Below are positions 10,323 through 19,101 of a DNA stretch of 64,000 nucleotides, in pieces. Source of the DNA: Pseudomonas orientalis (GTDB lineage: Bacteria > Pseudomonadota > Gammaproteobacteria > Pseudomonadales > Pseudomonadaceae). Within the stretch, counting starts at the first letter, position 1, and each line of letters begins with the position of its first letter. Below the pieces are notes generated by a model. It made no database searches, was not told where the DNA came from, and was given only the letters and a program-made list of their open reading frames with translations. The stretch lies in assembly GCF_002934065.1 (NCBI RefSeq), contig NZ_CP018049.1, forward strand, positions 2,540,501 through 2,604,500, in the 5' to 3' direction. A program made the position numbers and the translations under genes.

Positions 10323-10385
10323 TTTTTTGTTTTTACTTTAAATTCAGCAGGTTATGGTTTTTACCGGCGGATTCGTCGGTTGCGG

Positions 10386-10523
10386 TGTTTCAACCCTGAA
10401 ACAGTCCTCGCCCGGCGTCGTATGCCCGGTCGCTCGCGCCAGCTGTATCAGTGATGAAACAGTGTCCATGACAAAACGATGAATCCGTCCCCGCCGGGCG
10501 ATTCAAGACAGTTGGGTGTTTCA
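10386..10523 (-). promoter_or_regulatory. Candidate activator boxes upstream of the fap promoter
   Basis: A palindrome TGTTTCA-ACCC-TGAAACA occupies 10386-10403. Single copies of the half-site lie at 10455-10461 (TGAAACA) and 10517-10523 (TGTTTCA). They are about 65-200 bp upstream of the -24 element, the usual distance for sigma-54 enhancer sites. The rest of the 300-bp gap (10255-10554) shows no gene. Confidence 0.5.
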
Positions 10524-10554
10524 AAAATGGACAGGTCACGCGGCAGGCGCAGGC

Positions 10555-11550
10555 TCAGCCTTTGGGGGTTTTACGCGGAATGGAGTTGAGTACCGGGTTG
10601 CCGTCCTGATTCTGGGTCAGGTAGACCGGTAGAACCTTGGGCAGGGAGGGGATGAGGTTATTGACTTCACTGAGGTTATAAATACCGCCAATGCGAATGC
10701 TCCCGGTGCCTGCGTCCGCCAGCATCACCGGTTTGTCGAGGTAGCGGTTGATCAGCGGCAGCGCATCGGCCAGGGCCAGGTTGTCGAGCACCAGTTTGCC
10801 CGTACGCCATGCCAGGGCCGTGTCATCGGGCTTGATCGCCGCCACGCGCGGAGTGGCGTCGCCCCGTTGGTAACTGGCCTGCATCCCCGGGGTCAGCGGC
10901 ACGCTGCCATGCACCGAGTCGCTGGCGATCTGCACAGAGCCTTCAAGCAACATCACTCGCACCTGGTCCGCATAGGTCCAGACATTGAACTGGGTGCCCG
11001 TCACTCGCACCTGGCCCTCGCCAGCCTGCACGATAAAGGGATGATCGCCGTCATGGGTGACCTTGAAAAACGCTTCGCCCTTTTTCAAGCTGGCCTGACG
11101 CCGGTCCTTGTAATCGCTATAGACCAGTTCGGTGCCCAGGTTCAATTCCACCTGGCTGCCATCAGCAAGGGTGACCTTGCGCAAGCCGTTGGTTGCTTCG
11201 TAGTGTTTATAGGCGCTGGGCAGCCAGCCGGCTTCCCAGCCGGTCAAGGCGGCCAGTGGCAAGGCACCCAGGCATAGGGCGGCGGCGACCGCGTAGGTGC
11301 GCCAGCGCTTGCGCGGCTTGAACGGCAACACGACCGGCGCCGGCATGTTGCGCGGCAGATGATCGGCCACGTCCCAGATTTCCAGCATCGCCGCGTATTC
11401 GAACGCATGCAGCGGATGAGCGTCGTGCCATTTTTCAAATGCCTGGCGCTCAGCGGCCGAGCAATCCTCGGCATGCAGGCGCATGCACCAATGCGCGGCG
11501 GCGTCGGTAATGGCGTCGTACTCGGCTTCTGAAAGGGACTGTTCGCTCAT
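10555..11550 (-). CDS. FecR-family anti-sigma-type signal transducer, orphan
   Basis: A 331-residue inner-membrane protein. The N-terminal cytosolic domain has the FecR/PrhI-type sequence AAHWCMRLHAEDCSAAERQAF. One membrane segment (about 90-110, YAVAAALCLGALPLAALTGW) follows, then the periplasmic FecR domain (TLADGSQVELNLGTEL, GEAFFKV, GTQFNVW) and a C-terminal STN-like domain ending near 320. In the usual iron-starvation systems it would sit next to an ECF sigma factor and a TonB receptor. Neither is present here. The neighbours are fapA (300 bp downstream, same strand) and a divergent PepSY gene. The partner is unknown. Confidence 0.88.
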   Translation of the reverse strand: MSEQSLSEAEYDAITDAAAHWCMRLHAEDCSAAERQAFEKWHDAHPLHAFEYAAMLEIWDVADHLPRNMPAPVVLPFKPRKRWRTYAVAAALCLGALPLAALTGWEAGWLPSAYKHYEATNGLRKVTLADGSQVELNLGTELVYSDYKDRRQASLKKGEAFFKVTHDGDHPFIVQAGEGQVRVTGTQFNVWTYADQVRVMLLEGSVQIASDSVHGSVPLTPGMQASYQRGDATPRVAAIKPDDTALAWRTGKLVLDNLALADALPLINRYLDKPVMLADAGTGSIRIGGIYNLSEVNNLIPSLPKVLPVYLTQNQDGNPVLNSIPRKTPKG

Positions 11551-11698
11551 TGACTCATCCTGATTTCCCGCATTCTAACCCTGCGAAGCACGTAGCGAGA
11601 ACAGCATCATGGCGATTGCACATCAATTGGAACTTATTCTTGTTTGAGCGCGCCTAAAAATTCAGGAAATAACCTGTCGTCAACTATGGAGTACCAAC

Positions 11699-11968
11699 AT
11701 GTTGAAGAAAACCTTAGCTGCCCTGTGTGCCACCACCGCCTTGCTGAGCGCCGGCGCTGCTCTGGCAGACAAGCCGGGTGCGGGCTGGATTACCATTGAA
11801 AAAGCCATTGAAGTGGCGAAGACCAAGGCGGGCTATATCGAAGTCTACGCCGCTGAAGCGGACGACAACGGCTATTGGGAAGTCAAAGGCCGCAAATCCG
11901 ATGGCACCGTCTACGAAGCCCGCATCGACGGCGCTTCGGGCAATATCCTGCGTGATCAGAAAGACTGA
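11699..11968 (+). CDS. Small periplasmic PepSY-domain protein
   Basis: An 89-residue precursor with a clear signal peptide (MLKKTLAALCATTALLSAGAALA). A single PepSY-like domain follows: ITIEKAIEVAKTKAGYIEVYAAEADDNGYWEVKGRKSDGTVYEARIDGASGNIL. Such proteins are often induced by metals or sit with two-component systems, but the function of this one is not known. It is monocistronic and divergent from the FecR gene. A hairpin terminator follows at 11978-11999. Confidence 0.88.
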   Translation: MLKKTLAALCATTALLSAGAALADKPGAGWITIEKAIEVAKTKAGYIEVYAAEADDNGYWEVKGRKSDGTVYEARIDGASGNILRDQKD

Positions 11969-11977
11969 TCCGCCCGC

Positions 11978-11999
11978 TGGGGGCCTGCTCAGGCCCCCA
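11978..11999. terminator. Shared terminator containing the toxin gene stop codon
   Basis: TGGGGGCCT-GCTC-AGGCCCCCA forms a perfect 9-bp stem. The TGA of the convergent 1712-residue gene lies at 11989-11991, in the loop and first stem base. The hairpin can end both transcripts. Confidence 0.75.
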
Positions 12000-14900
12000 C
12001 ATCCAGCATGCGCCCCAGGTGCGTAATCAGGTAAGTGACTGAGTCAGCGTTGGACAGAATGACGTCAATGCGTTTGTCGACATTGCTCATGAAGATTTGA
12101 CGTGCCTCATTCAGTGTCTTGGCACCAGTAATCTTCAGGACTTTGCGCTTGAGGTAGTGGGTGGCGGTGAAAACACCGTAATCCTCCCAGGTATTGGATA
12201 TGTCATCCCACGTCTTGAACAGCATGCTGGCCGGCGTCAACGTGGACAGTGCGGTCGTTTGCAAATCATTCTGGCGCGTCCTTACTGCCTGAGCGCCAGG
12301 CTTGGCTGTATCGATGAGGTCGCGGAACGGTTCCATGCTGCGCAGATAGGCAATGTCTACGGTCTTGAACCTCAAGTGCGTCAGCTCGTGAATCATCGTC
12401 GACGCTCTGGCGTGAGCGAACATGTCGAAGGGGGCGTTCAAGATGTTGGCGTATTCAGTCATGTCCGGATCGAAGAAACGCTCGAACAAAAACACTTTGC
12501 GCTCAATGTCATCGACCAGCACCATTGCGTAATCATTCGTGGGGTCCTTCAGGCTTTCGCCGCTGACAAGGCGCATTGAGTCAGGGCCGATCAAGGTGGG
12601 GTCGCTCAACTCATCCAGTACACCGTCGATGAGAGTTTCGATTTTCCTGACCTGTTCCGGGGTCAGGTTGATAGTGCCGAACAGGTCGCATAGAAACAGG
12701 CCCACTCGGCTATCAGGGGTGATCAGTTGCGCAAAATGCTGGAGGTTGCGCTTGCAGTTGACGGCGTAGTACGTCGCCACATTCAACGCTTCGTCGATGG
12801 CCTGGGCTTTCCAGCTCGATACTGCGGCAATCGCCTTTATGCCCTGCGCTTGAATATTGATCTCGCGCCGTTGTGCCCGTTGCGTTTTCTGACGCGTCCA
12901 GGCCTGCCCGAAGCGGGGTTTGTGCAGGCTCAGGTCCAACACCCATTGGCCCTGTGAATTGCGACCTACGTAGGGGCCCTGCTGATCGTCGTTGCCGAGG
13001 CGCCAATGTTCCTTGGTTTTCGTCACCGGATACACTTTGCCTGCCAGCGGTACATAGACTTTGGCGTTCGCCTTGTCCTCGTAGACCTGGGTCGAGGTAG
13101 CCAATGCCAGGCCCTCCAGGGCGACGTCATGGTCCTCGAAGCGCTGCAGCCGCGTTCGCGAAATGGCGGTGACGTCCCGCAGGCCCGGGACTGTGCTCTT
13201 GGGCAGTTCGCCCGGCGACAGGTCAACGACCTCAGCGTCACCGGGCGGCGGGGTTTCGCTGCCGTCGAGCTCACTGTACAACGCGGCCATTTGCACCACG
13301 GCCAGGATGAAGTCCTTCATCGCGGCCCTCCACTGATGCAGTTGCAGCGCTTCCATCGAGCGCTTGACCAGCGTGTAGCTGCGCCACACCACCAGCGGAT
13401 AGGCGAGTTTGCCCGCCAGGAAGTGCGCCGCCATCGGAATGCCCTTGCCTAACAGGTCGACCGCTTTATCCCAGAGCAGTTTGGCGCCTTCCTCGAATTG
13501 GCAGGCGAGCATTTTAAGCAGGATCAGCGTGTTCTCGCTGAACAGGAAATGCAGCAGATTGCCGGTCACCGCAGATGAAGCAAGGCTGATATCCGAGGGG
13601 CGATGAGGGTTGTTTTTCAGCAAGTGGCGGTAAACGGCCTGGTGCGGATCTTCCAGGTGCTGGATCACCCAGTCCTGCAGTTCTCCCGGTCTTTGCACTT
13701 CCTCCAGCAGCGCTTGCTCGCTGTCATATTGCCTGAGCACATGGTTTTCGCTGTAGGGCGCATATAACACCACCGGGCCGGATTTTTCAGGTTCGCTGCT
13801 GATCAGGTACAGCCCCAGCACTTTCGCGGCCGTGGCACCTGCGGTCGCCACAAGTTCCACGGGCCGAAAAAGCACCGACGCGCCGTCCAGCGCCGCACGT
13901 GCCAGGGCATCAGGCATATCGAATGCCTGCTGGACCCAACCCAGGGCTTCGGCTGACAGGCGTTCCTGCAGATGCTGCTCGTGGGCGTATTGCAACACCT
14001 GCCAGGGCAATTGACGGCAGAACCGGCGCCGACGTTGGCGCGCTGCCTCTGTGCGGGTGTCCAGCTCGGTTTGCAACAGCTTTTGGTAGACCGATTTCAA
14101 GTCCAGCTGGCGCACCAGTTGGATCACTGCAGTGGCATCCAGGGTATCTGGCAGCGGCGTGGCGGTACGCGACCGCGGGATAATGGTGTGCTTGTTCAGG
14201 TTCGGCCAGTGGCGCAAGGCGAAGTCGGTCAGGCTGCAGGTGTGGATATCGAGGGCCTGATGCACGGGAATCAGTACGTCATCGGGGCTGATGGTGTGCT
14301 TGGGAAAGCGAGCCTGGAGCAGCTTCAGCAGGGCGGAATATGTGTGCTCGCGAATGGTCGGGATGCCATGCAGGTAGTCCTCCTCTTCCGGGGCGCTGTT
14401 GCGGTATTGCTCAAGCAGTTCAGCATGGTAAATCTGCGCTTTGGCAGGTGCCATTGCCAGCCACACGGGCAGCAGTTGCTGGGTGATCATTGCGTCAGCC
14501 AGCGCTTTGGCCCGTGCCAGGTTGGTAGGCGCAGGGGTTTGCAGGATCGCATCCAGGCGGTCCTGCACGGCGCGCGCCGGCAAATCCATGGCCAGTAAAT
14601 GATCGACCGCGTCCATGACAGTGTCGTCGTAGGTCTTCAGGCGATTGTCCAGCAGGTTATCGTCAATGCGTTGCAGCGGGGCCAGGCGATACGCCTGATG
14701 AGGCACGCGTTGGGACAATCGCAGAGTCTCCAGCAGCGTCAGCCGCTCGATCGGATGCGCCAGGCGCTGGGCGAGTACCTCGCGCAGCGCCGAAATTGAG
14801 GGGAAGACTTCATGACCACGCCGGGGCGTCCACAGGATCGCCTGGCCCGAGTTCCTGGAGTCGAGGCCGCCACGCTCGGTCAGCACAAACAGATTAGCCA

Positions 14901-17127
14901 GCGGCAGCAAGGCGTCGGACGTGCCCTGTTGCAATGCCAGCGCATAGGCATCCGGGAGAAACCCGTTGATCCCATGACGGGTCAGGCGCACCAGACTGTC
15001 GTTACGCAGCACCGTATCAAGAATGGCATGGCTACCGGCCGGCAGGGTTTTACCCAGCAAGCGCAGTTCGGCCTCGCTGCGCAAGCCCAGCAGCATCGAG
15101 TGCGCGTGTTTATCGCGGGTGTTGTTCAGGAACAGGCGTGGCACGTCACGCAGCTCGTGGTTGGCGAACACCTTCAATACCCGCTCGATCATGCTGTTAA
15201 AGGTTTTGAGGGTGATGTTATTGAGCTTCAGGGCGACGCGCGGGTCGTTTTTTTGATAAAAACCAGTCCTGGAAGACACGGGAAGTGGCTCGCTATTCCG
15301 GCCCAGGCGCTCGATAACGTGTTCAACCATACTCAGGGACGATACGGGCGGGCGTTCTTCGCGTTGCTGGGCACTGGAGGGGTAAGTGTTGATAAAGACA
15401 TCATCGGCCCTCACGTCCAGTTGTCGCGTTTGCAGCTCCATGTTCAGGGCCAGGGCGACCATGCTGCGCAATGTAGGGTGGTTCAAGCGTTCGAGGTTCA
15501 ACCCGTCCTCGGCAGCTTGCAGGCGTTGCATGTGCAGCTTGGCGCGCTCGGCCTGCACGGTGGAGGGGCGGCCATTGCCGCTGCTGACGGGATGTATCGT
15601 CCAGCGCCCATCGGTGTCCAGGTCGGCCAGGCGACTGTCGAGCATGGTGCGAATATCCAGGGCGTAATCGAGCAATGCATCCAGGTCCACCTGGCCGGCG
15701 CTGCTGCGATAGAGGCTCAGGGCATGGTTCATATTACTGATCTGCTTGGCGGCGATATCTTCGATCATGCCGATGAACACATGCCCGATGACGGGGCGTG
15801 CGGCAACGTTTATCGGGTCCAGGCCGATAAAAGTGTCGCGCTCATCCAAGGACAGGAAGTTGAGCAGTTCATCTTCGTGTCCGGCGGCCGTGAGCATGGT
15901 CAATAGCGTGTCTTTGAGGTCGTCCAGGTCTTGAAGCACCTGTAAACCACGGGACTGGGTGTAGAGGTAGGCATGGTTTTCATGCAGCATCAGGGTACTG
16001 GCCAGTTCCACGTAGTGCTGGTAAGGCGCATAGACGCGCACTTTTTCCACGCTCAGGTTGGCGGCGTAGGCGCTGCGCGCGCCCTGGTCGCTGAGTAACA
16101 GAGCCTGAAGCATATGGCTTTCATCGGCACTGAGGATGCCAGTCTGGCGTTTGAGCAGCACGTCGAGGCGGAACTTGTCCGCCAACACTTGCGCGAACAG
16201 ATCAAGGCGTGAGGTGCCGCTGTCGATGTCTTCGTTCCAGTAGGTTTGCAGCAGGCTGGCGAGCAGTTTGGACAGCGTACCGGAGGTCTGCTCGATGAGC
16301 GTTTCCCATCGCTCACCGTCTTGCTGCAACTGGGTCTGGTTGAAGTGGGTGGTGACATGCTTGGGATTGATGAATTCGCAGGTTTGCCCCAGGGGCCAGG
16401 CATGTTTCACATAAAACCGCAGGAACGCTTCACGTAGCGCCAGGGAGTCAGTCCAGCGTCGGTCGGTATCCGTCGGGCTACGGCTAAAGCAGTTTACGCG
16501 CGTTTCCCGTTGATCCAGGCCCGGGAAATAACGATGCGCCATGATCCCGAGCAGTGTGTCGAGCATGTCGGACAGGGTCGGGGTTTTCTGCAACTGCTCA
16601 AGCATTGATTGTACGTTTGCTCGTTGGCAGGCCTGCAAGGCTTGTTCCTGGCTTTCCATGACCGGACCCAGCACCGGCGAAGTCGTCAGGGTCAGGGCGG
16701 TAGCCGCCGAAAGACTGTTGCGCTGGGCAATCGACAGAAAGCTGAGCAAATCGATGCGCTGTACCGCATCAGCCAACGCCAGGCTGACCTCTCCGAGCAG
16801 CGCGGCATGGCTGTCAAACACCTCGATACCGCCATACGGCGTGTACAGCAGGGCCTTGGCACCGTCCGGCGTCGGGCTCATCACAAACGCGCCGGCAAGT
16901 GGAATCGCAGCGTGGCCCATCGTATTGATCAACAGGTTTTCGACGCGCATGGGATGGCGTTGCAGGCGCGTATCCTGGCGACTGGCATCACTGGCGTAAT
17001 ACACGCCGTGCAGCCATTCCAGGTCCTTGACGGTAAGCCCCAGAGCGCGTTCGCGTTCGCTCAGTACCGAGCGATTGACGGGCAGCAGGAATTCGTCAAA
17101 AAAATACGGCGGGGTGACGCGGGTCAT
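11989..17127 (-). CDS. Giant dermonecrotic-toxin-like (DUF6543-type) protein with C-terminal HExxH motif
   Basis: A 1712-residue protein. The start is at 17127 (MTRVTPPYFFDEFLLP) because GGAG lies 7 nt before it. The frame runs 50 codons further to a TTG without such support. The N-terminal half matches the Pseudomonas proteins annotated as dermonecrotic toxin domain or DUF6543 proteins, with the family's repeated helical units (for example FDSHAALLGEVSLALADAV and LTLLETLRLSQRV). A hydrophobic helical block lies near residues 1220-1310. The C-terminal region has MIHELTH, with HELTH at 1580-1584, a zincin zinc-binding motif. There is no signal peptide and no adjacent immunity or secretion gene. 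The toxin role is inferred from family and motif, not shown. Confidence 0.75.
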   Translation of the reverse strand: MTRVTPPYFFDEFLLPVNRSVLSERERALGLTVKDLEWLHGVYYASDASRQDTRLQRHPMRVENLLINTMGHAAIPLAGAFVMSPTPDGAKALLYTPYGGIEVFDSHAALLGEVSLALADAVQRIDLLSFLSIAQRNSLSAATALTLTTSPVLGPVMESQEQALQACQRANVQSMLEQLQKTPTLSDMLDTLLGIMAHRYFPGLDQRETRVNCFSRSPTDTDRRWTDSLALREAFLRFYVKHAWPLGQTCEFINPKHVTTHFNQTQLQQDGERWETLIEQTSGTLSKLLASLLQTYWNEDIDSGTSRLDLFAQVLADKFRLDVLLKRQTGILSADESHMLQALLLSDQGARSAYAANLSVEKVRVYAPYQHYVELASTLMLHENHAYLYTQSRGLQVLQDLDDLKDTLLTMLTAAGHEDELLNFLSLDERDTFIGLDPINVAARPVIGHVFIGMIEDIAAKQISNMNHALSLYRSSAGQVDLDALLDYALDIRTMLDSRLADLDTDGRWTIHPVSSGNGRPSTVQAERAKLHMQRLQAAEDGLNLERLNHPTLRSMVALALNMELQTRQLDVRADDVFINTYPSSAQQREERPPVSSLSMVEHVIERLGRNSEPLPVSSRTGFYQKNDPRVALKLNNITLKTFNSMIERVLKVFANHELRDVPRLFLNNTRDKHAHSMLLGLRSEAELRLLGKTLPAGSHAILDTVLRNDSLVRLTRHGINGFLPDAYALALQQGTSDALLPLANLFVLTERGGLDSRNSGQAILWTPRRGHEVFPSISALREVLAQRLAHPIERLTLLETLRLSQRVPHQAYRLAPLQRIDDNLLDNRLKTYDDTVMDAVDHLLAMDLPARAVQDRLDAILQTPAPTNLARAKALADAMITQQLLPVWLAMAPAKAQIYHAELLEQYRNSAPEEEDYLHGIPTIREHTYSALLKLLQARFPKHTISPDDVLIPVHQALDIHTCSLTDFALRHWPNLNKHTIIPRSRTATPLPDTLDATAVIQLVRQLDLKSVYQKLLQTELDTRTEAARQRRRRFCRQLPWQVLQYAHEQHLQERLSAEALGWVQQAFDMPDALARAALDGASVLFRPVELVATAGATAAKVLGLYLISSEPEKSGPVVLYAPYSENHVLRQYDSEQALLEEVQRPGELQDWVIQHLEDPHQAVYRHLLKNNPHRPSDISLASSAVTGNLLHFLFSENTLILLKMLACQFEEGAKLLWDKAVDLLGKGIPMAAHFLAGKLAYPLVVWRSYTLVKRSMEALQLHQWRAAMKDFILAVVQMAALYSELDGSETPPPGDAEVVDLSPGELPKSTVPGLRDVTAISRTRLQRFEDHDVALEGLALATSTQVYEDKANAKVYVPLAGKVYPVTKTKEHWRLGNDDQQGPYVGRNSQGQWVLDLSLHKPRFGQAWTRQKTQRAQRREINIQAQGIKAIAAVSSWKAQAIDEALNVATYYAVNCKRNLQHFAQLITPDSRVGLFLCDLFGTINLTPEQVRKIETLIDGVLDELSDPTLIGPDSMRLVSGESLKDPTNDYAMVLVDDIERKVFLFERFFDPDMTEYANILNAPFDMFAHARASTMIHELTHLRFKTVDIAYLRSMEPFRDLIDTAKPGAQAVRTRQNDLQTTALSTLTPASMLFKTWDDISNTWEDYGVFTATHYLKRKVLKITGAKTLNEARQIFMSNVDKRIDVILSNADSVTYLITHLGRMLDVGA

Positions 17128-17297
17128 CGCCTGTCTCCAGCGTGAATAGGGACACACAGGGTAGGCGGGCAGCCTTGGCAGGCGGGGGTAATTATTGAGT
17201 CGCACCGTCAGTTGACAGCCAGCGCAGTGGGTGGTGTTTAATCGACGGTCTGGATGTCCATTCGTTGCCCCTTCCAATCATAAAAATGGAGCTACAA

Positions 17298-18329
17298 ATG
17301 TCTGCGCAGTCTCCAGCAGTTGTCACGGCGTTCATCAGCTTCACGGAGTTGGTGGGGTTGCTCCAGCGTATTTTTGTCAGGCACGGCACCTCGCCGGAAG
17401 TGGCGGCGATCCTTGCACAGAACTGCGCGAGCGCCGAACGTGATGGCGCTCACAGTCACGGTATTTTTCGCATCCCAGGTTACCTGTCGACCCTGGCCAG
17501 CGGCTGGGTCAACGGCGCTGCGGTGCCCACCGTCAGCGACGTGGCCTCAGGCTTCGTACGGGTCGATGCCGGCAATGGGTTCGCCCAGCCGGCCCTGGCT
17601 GCGGCGCGTGGGTTGCTGGTGAGCAAGGCTCGCAGCGCCGGCATTGCGTTGCTGGCGATCCATAATTCCCATCACTTTGCCGCGTTATGGCCGGACGTCG
17701 AGCCTTTTGCCGAAGAAGGGCTGGTGGCGCTCAGCGTGGTCAACAGCATGACGTGTGTGGTGCCCCATGGGGCGGATCGTCCACTGTTCGGCACCAATCC
17801 CATCGCATTCGCGGCGCCTCAGGCAGATGGCGCACCGATTGTGTTCGACCTGGCCACCAGCGCCATCGCCCATGGTGATGTGCAGATCGCTGCGCGCAAA
17901 GGTGAACGTCTGCCGCCCGGCATGGGCGTGGACAGCCTGGGCCAGCCGACCCAGGACCCGAAAGCGATTCTGGAAGGCGGCGCACTGTTGCCGTTTGGCG
18001 GGCACAAGGGCTCGGCGTTGTCGATGATGGTCGAGCTGCTGGCGGCGGCGCTGACCGGCGGTAATTTTTCGTTCGAATTCAATTGGGCCGACCATCCGGG
18101 GGCGCGTACGCCCTGGACCGGCCAGTTACTGATTGTGATCGATCCGAGCAAGACCGCCGGGCAAAGCTTTGCCGAGCGCAGCCAGGAACTGGTGCGGCAG
18201 ATGCATGCGGCCGGGTTGCGGCGGTTACCGGGGGATCGACGCCATCGCGCGCGGGCGAAGTCGCAGGAGGCAGGAATAGAACTGGGGGCACAGGAGCTGC
18301 GCCAGCTTCATGAGTGGGCTGCGGATTGA
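17298..18329 (+). CDS. dpkA: Delta1-piperideine-2-carboxylate / delta1-pyrroline-2-carboxylate reductase
   Basis: A 343-residue NADPH-dependent reductase of the malate/L-lactate dehydrogenase type-2 family. It acts in D-lysine and D-proline (pipecolate) catabolism. Family hallmarks are RDGAHSHGIFRIPGY near residues 50-64, HNSHH at 122-126, VVPHGADRPLFGTNPIAF and LEGGALLPFGGHKGSAL. Together they closely resemble Pseudomonas DpkA. The ATG at 17298 has GGAG 6 nt upstream and is preferred over an in-frame start 11 codons earlier. It stands alone, divergent from the toxin gene. A strong terminator follows directly. Confidence 0.9.
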   Translation: MSAQSPAVVTAFISFTELVGLLQRIFVRHGTSPEVAAILAQNCASAERDGAHSHGIFRIPGYLSTLASGWVNGAAVPTVSDVASGFVRVDAGNGFAQPALAAARGLLVSKARSAGIALLAIHNSHHFAALWPDVEPFAEEGLVALSVVNSMTCVVPHGADRPLFGTNPIAFAAPQADGAPIVFDLATSAIAHGDVQIAARKGERLPPGMGVDSLGQPTQDPKAILEGGALLPFGGHKGSALSMMVELLAAALTGGNFSFEFNWADHPGARTPWTGQLLIVIDPSKTAGQSFAERSQELVRQMHAAGLRRLPGDRRHRARAKSQEAGIELGAQELRQLHEWAAD

Positions 18330-18332
18330 ACA

Positions 18333-18357
18333 AGGGCTGCGCCATGGGCGCAGCCCT
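18333..18357. terminator. Bidirectional terminator between dpkA and the YqjD-like gene
   Basis: AGGGCTGCGCC-ATG-GGCGCAGCCCT is a perfect 11-bp stem with a 3-nt loop. It lies between the convergent stops at 18329 and 18364. Confidence 0.8.
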
Positions 18358-18363
18358 CACTGA

Positions 18364-18684
18364 TCAGTTACGACGACCGAGCAGCAGGCCTACCACCAGG
18401 CCAAAGCCTGCGGAAATGGCCACGGTCTGCCAGGGGTGCCCGCCGATGTAGGTTTCGGTGGCATCCACGACCGGCTTGCTGCGCTCACGTACATTGGACA
18501 CCGATTCCAGGGCCTGCTTGAGTTTGATGGCGACCTGCTCGCGCAGGGTTTCACCTTCCTCGCCTACCAGGGATGCGCTGCTCTTGAGCAGTTTGTCGGA
18601 TTCTTCGATCAGTGAAGTCAGTTCGCTGAAGGCTTGATCCTTGATTTGATCTTCGACGGATTGGGCGGCGGTTTTGCGGGCCAT
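18364..18684 (-). CDS. DUF883 (YqjD/ElaB-like) membrane-anchored protein
   Basis: A 106-residue protein of the ElaB/YgaM/YqjD type. A long charged amphipathic helix (about 8-75) is followed by a C-terminal membrane anchor (TVAISAGFGLVVGLLLGRRN). E. coli homologues tether to the inner membrane and bind ribosomes in stationary phase. Whether this one does is not known. The start at 18684 has AAGGAG upstream. It is monocistronic. Confidence 0.9.
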   Translation of the reverse strand: MARKTAAQSVEDQIKDQAFSELTSLIEESDKLLKSSASLVGEEGETLREQVAIKLKQALESVSNVRERSKPVVDATETYIGGHPWQTVAISAGFGLVVGLLLGRRN

Positions 18685-18846
18685 GTGTGACTCCTTGCAA
18701 GTGAATGTGGCAGTGAACAATGGAGTGTCGGGCGCCGGCAAAAGTTGCAGTTATTTTGCTGCCCGCCCATTTGCGGCAAAATCCAAATCGGGTCCCTTGG
18801 ACCTTCAGTGTAAGATGTCCTTTATTTGTGCAGCAGGTAATTCACC

Positions 18847-19101
18847 ATGAGCTTCAATCTCGCCAACAAGACCCTCGCCGAACGCGCCGAGCTGGAAGAT
18901 GAAAAGTCCCGTCTCTACGACCTGTGGCAAACCAACCTGGGCAAGGCCAAGGGCGAAGCCGCCCGGTTGTTCGGTGAGCGCGCCAAGCGCAAGGGCAAAT
19001 GGGCCGAATGGGTGCGTGCCGAACTTGACGGCATGTCGCCGCCGGAGTTTTCCAACATGGTGCGCAGTGAAGTCAACAAGCTGATGGCGGCGGCTAAATA
19101 A
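18847..19101 (+). CDS. Conserved hypothetical protein, 84 residues
   Basis: A small, strongly charged, mostly helical protein (NLANKTLAERAELEDEKSRL, with a Lys/Arg-rich middle KAKGEAARLFGERAKRKG). It has no signal peptide or membrane segment. I recognise it only as a Pseudomonas-type conserved hypothetical. Its stop overlaps the convergent LysR gene end by 8 bp. Codon use matches the neighbours. Confidence 0.75.
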   Translation: MSFNLANKTLAERAELEDEKSRLYDLWQTNLGKAKGEAARLFGERAKRKGKWAEWVRAELDGMSPPEFSNMVRSEVNKLMAAAK

